Assembly: GCA_035222895.1 (NCBI GenBank)
Contig: JAVYIG010000406.1
Span: 497,001 to 561,000, forward strand
Reading direction: 5' to 3'
Length of the DNA stretch: 64,000 nt
Source of the DNA: Strongylocentrotus droebachiensis
Lineage: Eukaryota > Echinodermata > Echinoidea > Camarodonta > Strongylocentrotidae
Position 1 is the stretch's first letter, and the number at the start of each line of letters is the position of its first letter. Shown piece after piece: positions 57,000 through 64,000 of this stretch. The notes under the pieces are model-generated. The model was not told the origin of the DNA. It made no database searches and was given only the letters and a program-made list of their open reading frames with translations. Made by a program: the position numbers and the translations under genes.

Positions 57000-57880
57000 A
57001 AAAATATGTTTAACAAAGAGTCAAGTGGACATGATTCGAACGGTTTATCCATGTGTACGTATATGAAAAAAATTGCTATCGATATAGCTACGTTAAAATC
57101 AAGTTATATAGAGTCTATTGGACATTCAATTATAATTCAAATTGTTCATTTCTCCCCTATCCATTTTAGCTCCCGATCTTTGAATTATAGTCGTAGTCAA
57201 GCTTTCCCACAATAATTGAAATGCGCTATTGTGTTATTTGTGTGTATTGCAGGTCACTAAGTATGACAGATGGAATAAGATGTGAAGTTATAGAACAGTC
57301 ATAATAATAATAATAATAATTGTTATGATACCATATTACATTTTAGAATAATGATAATTATATTAATAATAAAAATGGCATTGATGATAATACCAGTAGC
57401 AGTAATAATTATTAAAAACAATCATTATAAGGAGGAGGGGTAGAAGAAGAACAAGGATATTAAAGACAGTGGCAGGACAGCGTAACACGAAGGAACTATC
57501 ACCTACATGAAGTAGCATACAATTTAGGTGGAATTTACCCTGCATGTGCAGCCATGTAAAGAGTAAAAATGTTAGAAACAATATATACGTACATTTCGAT
57601 AATATCATCTGCGTTTCTTATTTTCTCCAGGATAGTTTTAATTTATGAAGTATTATTAGTCTGTAACCGTGGACAGAGGGGGGGGGGGGGGGGGTAAGAA
57701 TTATGTGCGGTTAACGCCTTTGCCTTTCTTATCTTTCATTTTATCTTCATTTAAGGTTAAATATATAATTCGTCATAATGTATTTCATTCCCATTGTCAC
57801 CTTTTTTCTTTTACAAAAATGATGATCCTAATATTTCCCCGAAAGCGAAATCTAATTGAAGTATACGGTCAGATAAAAAA
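57000..57880. other. No gene seen
   Basis: AT-rich; ATA/AAT tract at 57300-57420 and an 18-base G run at 57677. Confidence 0.35.
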
Positions 57881-58338
57881 GTAGAATTTCGTCAAATTTG
57901 AAAATATTATTCTTTAATCACGTGTGGTTCCGTACAATAAGGCATAGGAACCATACGACTACTGCATATTCCGGTCTGAGAACAGTTCTCTCATCAGAGG
58001 GGCGTCTATGCTCCCAGGCCGCTAGAGCAGGCGAGGAAACACGTTAAAGAAGGCATCCCGGTCATTTCTCTATTGATGTAATCCCACCGAGCCTTAGCCA
58101 TGCCTTGCGCCGAAACTCCTGCGAGACGGGGAGGGTAGCTCAGGATACTATTCTACGCCTATCGCCTATCGGAGGCCGCCGTTCGATGTTCATAGTCTAA
58201 CATTTATTCATTGCAGGAATAGTTAAAAGTCATTGTTGATGACGTTTAGATCTTTGGCTATTATGATTCACGATCAATGTAGTGATATGTTTCCCAACAT
58301 ATCCTGTATAGCAATGGAAATGTGATAAAAAGGAAGGC

Positions 58339-58527
58339 CTAACAATATAAATTGCAGGATCTTGGGGGAAGTGCATTACTCATTTTGATGATGCCTGTGA
58401 AGAACGTTTTGTGAACGCCATCAGTTCTTGCATTGGTAATAAGCCTAAGGAACTTGTGGAAGTTTGAGCGGTAAGGTGTTGCTGAGATGGGGCGTGTATC
58501 ACCTTGAGTGGTTTTAATAGGACACAC
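58339..58527 (-). mobile_element. LINE C-terminal remnant, copy 2
   Basis: Frame containing SATPYRSNFHKFLRLITNAR and GVHKTFFTGIIKMSNALPPR, equivalent to 53945-54150 and decayed independently. Confidence 0.7.
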
Positions 58528-58616
58528 GCTTCAAATTGTGATAGATTAGTCATCTTTGTGGTACTTACAATGTTAACGTTGGGTGTAAACCGTTGTATCT
58601 AGCCATCCTCTACCTG

Positions 58617-60026
58617 TTATGATCCAATGTACCTTATCCAACATGTCCAACTACATGTGATCGCACCCTGAGTAATAAATTTGCCACAGGTGACACATTT
58701 CTGGAAAAGAAGAAAAATAATAAGTGATTTGATTTCTTTTCTTGTTAGAGTGGAAGAACGTCATACAAAATATCACCTCAAAACGATAGCTCCTCAAATA
58801 CAGTAATAATCGAAATATGAAAAAAAAAGCAAAGTTGAAGGTTGATTTTAAAAAATGCGTAATTTGTGTATGAAATGTTTGTTATTATATTCCTTCTCAT
58901 ACTGTACTAACCCTCTTACATGCAAAAAAAATCCCAAACCACAAAGATAGTTATGGTTTTCTTTGAAAGCGTCAATGTGTAACCCCTCTATAACAAATAA
59001 TCTCCCAACGAATTTTTGAATTTTTATAATTTTTATATCTCATATCCAGAACACGAATTTCTTTAAGGGACCAAAAATGTTAATGGATTCTTATTTTGGA
59101 ATACTAAATTGTTTCCCGCAAAAAAAAAGGGATATATAAGTATATATATCTACTGTCACATTTGTCGTAAGTCACTTTTATAGTTTTTGTCTACAAAGAA
59201 AATCGTAATCAAGATATAAATTATAGTAAGTGCAGGCACCTTGCTGCCAAATATACATAAATATGAATTTATTCGTGCATCTCGTTGCCTGGACTTATCC
59301 CGTTCTAGATGTTGTGAGCAAGTAAAGCGAACATGGCAAAAATGCCATTTCACTATAAAAGATATAAAATATTATTCGGGTACTTCGCTGTCAAATACAA
59401 TGATTTTCGGGAACCTCGTTGCTGAATATATGGATGTATTCAGGCACTTCTTTGCCTGAAATCATCCGGTTTTTGAATTATGCAAGCGAGCGAGGAAAAA
59501 TACACCAGTTATTTTATAATGCTATTCCCTCACGAAATTGTATACTCTAGCGTTTTACAATATTTGGTATTTCACGAAATCGACGTTATTCCGCGATAAT
59601 TTTGCATGCAACTAAATTTCTCTCGCCGCAACCAGATTGAAAAACACTGATCTGAAAATTACCGCCTATAATTAAAAAAAATATATGATGCACATCATTT
59701 ATACCTTTTGCACAACACGAATTCAATTTTTCAATACATGCATTTAATATCGTTTATCAAATTATAACACTCTCGACAATTTTGCTCGACACTACACGAA
59801 AACTCGTTATTCCACTTCACTCCCTCATTGCCAAAACAAAACGAAAAGAAGGAGGAATAAATCCAATAATGCAATATATTCAACAAATTGTATCGCTTCA
59901 ATCTGTTCAATTATAAATATAAATCCAATCCCGTGATAAACATACAGGAAAAGTTGTTTGTCTTCATACATTTACATGCCGTGTTGGTTCATTTCCTTTG
60001 GTACCAGGCGTTGGTCTGCCAGACAT
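58617..60026 (-). CDS. Gene I: 44-residue paralogue of gene H with zinc-ribbon-like exon
   Basis: Exon 1 60026-59976 encodes MSGRPTPGTKGNEPTRH and ends at GTAAAT, phase 0. Exon 2 58700-58617 (acceptor TTTTTCTTCTTTTCCAG) encodes KCVTCGKFITQGAITCSWTC followed by WIRYIGS and TAA. The four Cys and the TCSWTC block match gene H, whereas the surrounding residues and C-terminus have diverged. Frame, phase, splice sites and stop are all kept in both copies while neighbouring LINE sequence has decayed, which argues for selection on the exon. Confidence 0.65.
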
Positions 60027-60200
60027 GTTGTCTAGATGTCACCCAGCGATCCAACTTGCAAAAATATCTCGTTTTGACTCTCCTACGGCAACGAAATGAA
60101 TGATGTACTTTCCCGCCAACATGCTTGTCTTAAAGTTATAAAACGGGTTCAAGAATGTAGCCAATGAGAAGCGTCGAAATGGATCACGTGAGCGCGCATT

Positions 60201-60305
60201 AATTCGTTCCTATTTTCACGAAGTGACGGTAGTGAGGAAAATCCGCACGCAAATTGTATGCGATTTTCATTCACTACCGTCACTTCGTGAAAATAGGGAC
60301 GAATT
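60201..60305. repeat. Near-perfect long hairpin (about 42-bp arms)
   Basis: Left arm 60201-60243 (AATTCGTTCCTATTTTCACG...) and right arm 60262-60305 (...CGTGAAAATAGGGACGAATT) pair almost perfectly around an 18-base loop. The right arm is followed by ATTG and the left preceded by GCGCATT. Probably a small foldback or MITE. A hairpin transcript is possible but unproved. Confidence 0.85.
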
Positions 60306-60309
60306 ATTG

Positions 60310-62260
60310 TTTACCATTATGCACGCGTAGTGGATTTTAGTGATAACCACCGTCAATTTCTCGACTTTATACTTATATTGTAGACCTATCTTATGAAACA
60401 AAAAAATATTTGTTTAGCTCGTGCATTAGTAATATGCACTTGATTAAGTCACAATGAGACAGACAAATAAATCGACAAGTCTCGTTCATTATCCTACTGT
60501 GACTTAACCTGCGTGCAGTGCATATTCATGTATGCACTCGCAAACATGTATTTTTACGGGCGAACATAATATTACAATTTGAAATGATGATAATAATATT
60601 AATGATAATAGCGGTAATAATAATATTAACATATATATATATTTCTACCCTTACTCCTTTATCCCTTCACTAGTTAATTGTTATACCCATTATCATATAT
60701 CATAATTACCCCCACCTTTCTTCCAAACACGGCCCACCTCCCCCCCCCCCCCCCCCCTCTCTCTTTCTCTCTCTCTCGCTCTTTCTCTCCCTCTCTCTCC
60801 CGTCTTTTATCAATCCTTTTTTCTTCTTTGTCTCTCTCTCTCTCTCTCTTTACCCTTCCATTCTCCCTCTCTCTCCCACTACATTTACCAATCTCATCCT
60901 CTCTCTGTGTCTGCATGCCTCACTTTTATACTCTGTTTCTCGCACCATATATTCTTACCTACCATTTCTTATCCTTCATTTTTTTTTCAATGTTATGAAC
61001 AGGTGGATACACCTTTTCTTGTTGAAGTAAGTGGAATAATAGCATTGGTGATATTACATGTGCATCAAAATAATATCCTCACATAGTAATGGTATGCGTA
61101 AATGGCACAAATAAAGTTAATATAGAGTTAGTGTGAAGTTGCATTTTAATAGAAAGTAAAACAAAGAGGAACGTCAAGTGTCCATAACCTGTTGTTTAAT
61201 TTATTAGTTTTATTAATATAGCACTCGAGTCACATCGTGTTGCATGGGAGGATGGTTCTAGTTCTTATAATGGTTCAGGAAACAGGATAGAAAATATGTT
61301 TTAAAGATCATAGGCTACTTTGTGTTTACTTTTCTTAAAAGTTCCTGTTTATAACGACGAAAGTGTGACATTTTGAAATAACTAAAAATTCAACATTGTC
61401 CATGGTAACACGTTCATAGAACCTGTCACAACTCCATTGGTGGCATTGCATGAAATTTCTTTTTTATTTTCTTCCCTCCCCGAATATAACAAATCATAGC
61501 CATTACTTTTGTGGTGTAAAGAAATTTTTCTTGAATTTTGCTTTCTAGATTGTGCACGAACTGTATCATTAGGGAAAACTTTCCTCATTACTTGAAAATA
61601 TTGCAGTAAGTATTTGTTTCATATTATCTTTATATATACAGGCTTATTATATTTTGATAATAAATTCAAAGTTACTATGGAGTACCTCGTACTTAGTATA
61701 AAACTGCAAAGTAAATTTTTACCACACAATATTTGTACAATCAGCTGTATCGCGAAAATTTAAATGAAACAATTTACCAAGTCGTGTTAGATGTCTTATT
61801 CAAGGATTATAAAAGAAAATTCACAGTTAGAAAAAGAATTAATATATACAATTCTTAAAATAACGGCTTTACAATAAACGTAAATTAACATGGGTATCAT
61901 CATTGTAAAGCAAAATGTTTGGTAACATAAGAAGTAACGATTATGTCCCAATATTAATCTTTTCTTTTTTTGGCAACATGGTGCAAATTATGTTCAAGTG
62001 TATTACATTTTCATGCTTCTTGTCGTACAGGCTTACTCCCATTATAGTGATACATTTACACAATGCTGGGGTCTGCGAATTAAAATCTATTTCAAAGGAA
62101 TTTGATAGGGTTCCGTTTTTTAGATGAAGATGGACTATCATTTTTCATGTACTCTGGAGATCTGAAAGATAGCATTTTATACAGGAAAATTAAACACGTA
62201 ATAATTATGGGAAAATAAAATCGACTCTAGTTCAATTCAGAAGGATAAATTTTTAGGAAC
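60310..62260. other. No gene supported; CT tract 60735-60905
   Basis: C run and (CT)n tract 60735-60905. A plus-strand hydrophobic frame 61915-62127 has AT-driven composition and no splice context. Confidence 0.4.
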
Positions 62261-62268
62261 AACACATA

Positions 62269-62690
62269 ATTGACATCAGGGGCGTACGCAGGATTTTTTT
62301 CAAGGGGGGGGGGGGTTTTAAAATCGGGCCCAAAATATTTTGCTCCCGAAAATTTGAAAATCGCGCCGGCCGAAAAGTCGCTCAGTGTGGGGGGGGGGGG
62401 GGGGGGGGGGGTAAGCGGACACTTTTTTTTTTTTTTTGGTCTCGAAATTTCAACATTTGACATTTTTCTTCGTTGGGGGGGGGGGGGGGGGTAAGGTCAC
62501 CTTTTTTAGGTCAGCCCTGGGCATATTTTTTTTTATTTTTTTAAAATAATAATAATAATAAAAAAAAAATAACAATACCAAAGGGGGGGGGGGTTAAGTT
62601 TTTTTAGGGGGGTTTACACACATAAAAATACCAAAGGGGGGGTTTAACCCCCAACCCCCCCCCCCCCCTGCGTACGCCCCTGATTGACAT
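62269..62690. mobile_element. Non-autonomous hAT-type element with 8-bp target duplication
   Basis: The element is 62277-62682, with ends CAGGGGCGTACGCAGG / CTGCGTACGCCCCTG and flanking ATTGACAT repeats (62269-62276, 62683-62690). Very long G and C runs inside; no coding. A relic of the same family is at 953-1345. Confidence 0.9.
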
Positions 62691-63262
62691 AATTGAAATA
62701 CTATATATTCAACATCCTTTGAGTCGTCATGCTGTAGATCCTGGTGGCACGCACAGGTTGAACTGAAAAAGGGATAGGAAAAGAAAAACGAGAATTACAT
62801 TAATAATAGTTCATACATAAACACTTTTTATACTGGATTTTTTTCTTAATAAGATGACAGGGCAATTTCTTTAAGTCTCATCAACAAATGTATGCCAGCA
62901 GATTTGATTTGATATGATTTTTTATTTCTGCATTTTCCCTAATATAATAACTTAATCACAAAGAACATATAAACGTAAGGTGTAATACAAAATATACAAA
63001 CAATAATATCTCCATGTCGATTTTTTAAATTTGTATATATGTACATAATTATGATAACGAAACTTAACATTTCTATAACATATTATCAAAAAGTTAAAGT
63101 ATTATCCAAACTATCTGTTGAAAAAGTACTGCAGACCGCAATCATAAACGATTCTTGACTAGGATGGCGACCTCAAAAAGAAAATCTCTAGGTAAAATAT
63201 AGATTGAAAAATTGTTTAAACGATCTTTGTGTATGACTTTGTGAGTGTGTTTTGTGAATGTA

Positions 63263-63300
63263 TATATATTGTGTGTGTGTGTGTGTGTATGTGTGTGAAT
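63263..63300. repeat. (GT)n microsatellite
   Basis: GTGTGT tract with ATGT and GCGC interruptions extending to about 63332. Confidence 0.9.
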
Positions 63301-63499
63301 GTGCGCGCGAGCGTGCGTGTTTGGTTGTGTGTGTAGCGAATAGTGGATGTGCAAGTAGCTCTGTGTAGTATGGTAGAGTGGAAACAAATGTAGCCTTTTC
63401 AATAAGGGGAAACCAAGAATACGAAATAGAATAGGAAATTTGCAAAAATGAGTTGCAATGTGACCCAAATTGAGATATCAATGATAATTACCTACTGCA

Positions 63500-63895
63500 T
63501 GTTGAATAAATTATATAGATACTTCGATATGAGAGTTTTTAAGAGATGCTTTAAAATAATAGAGATATGAACAATGCCTCATTGAATCCGGTAAGGAGTT
63601 CCAAACATCCGGTCCATGATGTCTTACTGACTTTTGGGCTAACATTTCAAGATTTTCTAAGTGATAATTTGTTGAACAACGGGTGAGTAAGTTTCAATGT
63701 TTGAGTTTAAACTGTAAATGTTGTGAGAGAGGGATGGTAGTTGATTATGAGAATATCTCTACATAAAAATGCCTATCTGAAAAATGTGAATATCTTGTAT
63801 TTAATGTTTTTAAACGATGAAATAAAGGTTCCATGTGTGATATATAATTAGAGTTAGTAATCATGCGAATCGCTGTCTTTTGAAAAAAAATAAGG
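63500..63895 (-). mobile_element. LINE reverse transcriptase C-terminal fragment
   Basis: Minus strand reads QKTAIRMITNSNYISHMEPL then FHRLKTLN, and farther on HHGPDVWNSLPDSMRHCSYL-type sequence: the thumb and C-terminal region of a non-LTR retrotransposon. Stops and shifts interrupt it. The upstream part may continue beyond the right edge. Confidence 0.8.
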
Positions 63896-64000
63896 AATTA
63901 ATTCTGGAGACAATGAGGGCAAAATACCGAGCAATAACCCGGGACCTCTCAGATGAGTGTTATAAGACTTCACCAGTACACCACATAAATTATATTGGAC

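Larger units (their letters stand above)
57880..60120. repeat. Segmental duplication carrying gene I
   Basis: Partner of 53480-55845, with the same order of LINE remnant, zinc exon, CCTCG-type intronic repeat and leader exon. Confidence 0.9.

Overview
This is a stretch of a large, repeat-rich, AT-rich animal genome. The coding parts are short exons with GT/AG introns, and most of the space is microsatellites, poly-C/poly-G tracts, MITEs and decayed non-LTR retrotransposons. A tandem alpha-1,3-fucosyltransferase family, poly-G/C-rich hAT elements with CAGGGGC ends, TGACCTTTGACCT repeats, L2/CR1-like LINE tails and a tyrosine-recombinase remnant together suggest a marine invertebrate. A deuterostome such as a sea urchin is my guess, not something the sequence proves.

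Layout. 1-13.5 kb holds a tandem array of GT10 fucosyltransferase copies on the minus strand. The first is only a 5' edge at base 1, the second is a broken pseudogene (3.85-4.8 kb), and the third is intact with its coding region in one exon (10.78-12.39 kb). Each copy carries the same upstream block with a conserved splice donor of a non-coding first exon. A decayed unidentified coding fragment lies at 10.03-10.42 kb. 13.8-30 kb is mostly mobile-element debris: foldback elements, a tRNA-derived SINE, MITEs, LINE fragments at 19.2-19.7 and 20.7-23.0 kb, a TTAA-flanked MITE with its empty site 2.1 kb away, and long CT/CA tracts. It also holds one terminal exon of an unidentified plus-strand gene (17.86 kb) and one tyrosine-motif ORF (28.2-28.4 kb).

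30.7-60.0 kb holds what I consider the main find: a cluster of at least eight tiny two- or three-exon genes plus one orphan exon, all on the minus strand, almost all too small for ORF-based gene finding. Each has a short exon with the core PG-x(3)-NE-(P/S/T)-x-(R/E)-H, with small length changes, ending in a phase-0 donor. This exon is spliced to one of three unrelated C-terminal exons: a ubiquitin-like domain ending LRGG (genes A and C), a single Cys-led transmembrane helix (genes B, D, E, F), or a four-cysteine zinc-ribbon-like module (genes H and I). Gene A has a TATA box with a perfect kappaB site just upstream, and gene C also has a perfect kappaB match. Genes D, E and F share a CCAAT-containing promoter block. 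The cluster grew by segmental duplication: a unit of about 7 kb (36.8-43.7 and 43.7-50.4 kb, with a third start at 50.4 kb), a 1.07 kb duplication inside it, a 3.9 kb-spaced pair (A/C) and a 4.3-4.4 kb-spaced pair (H/I).

The shared leader, the ubiquitin-like tails and the kappaB sites suggest, as inference only, an inducible (possibly immune) set of microproteins in which one leader exon is paired with different effector exons. I do not recognise this family. RNA-seq and homology searches are needed to confirm it.
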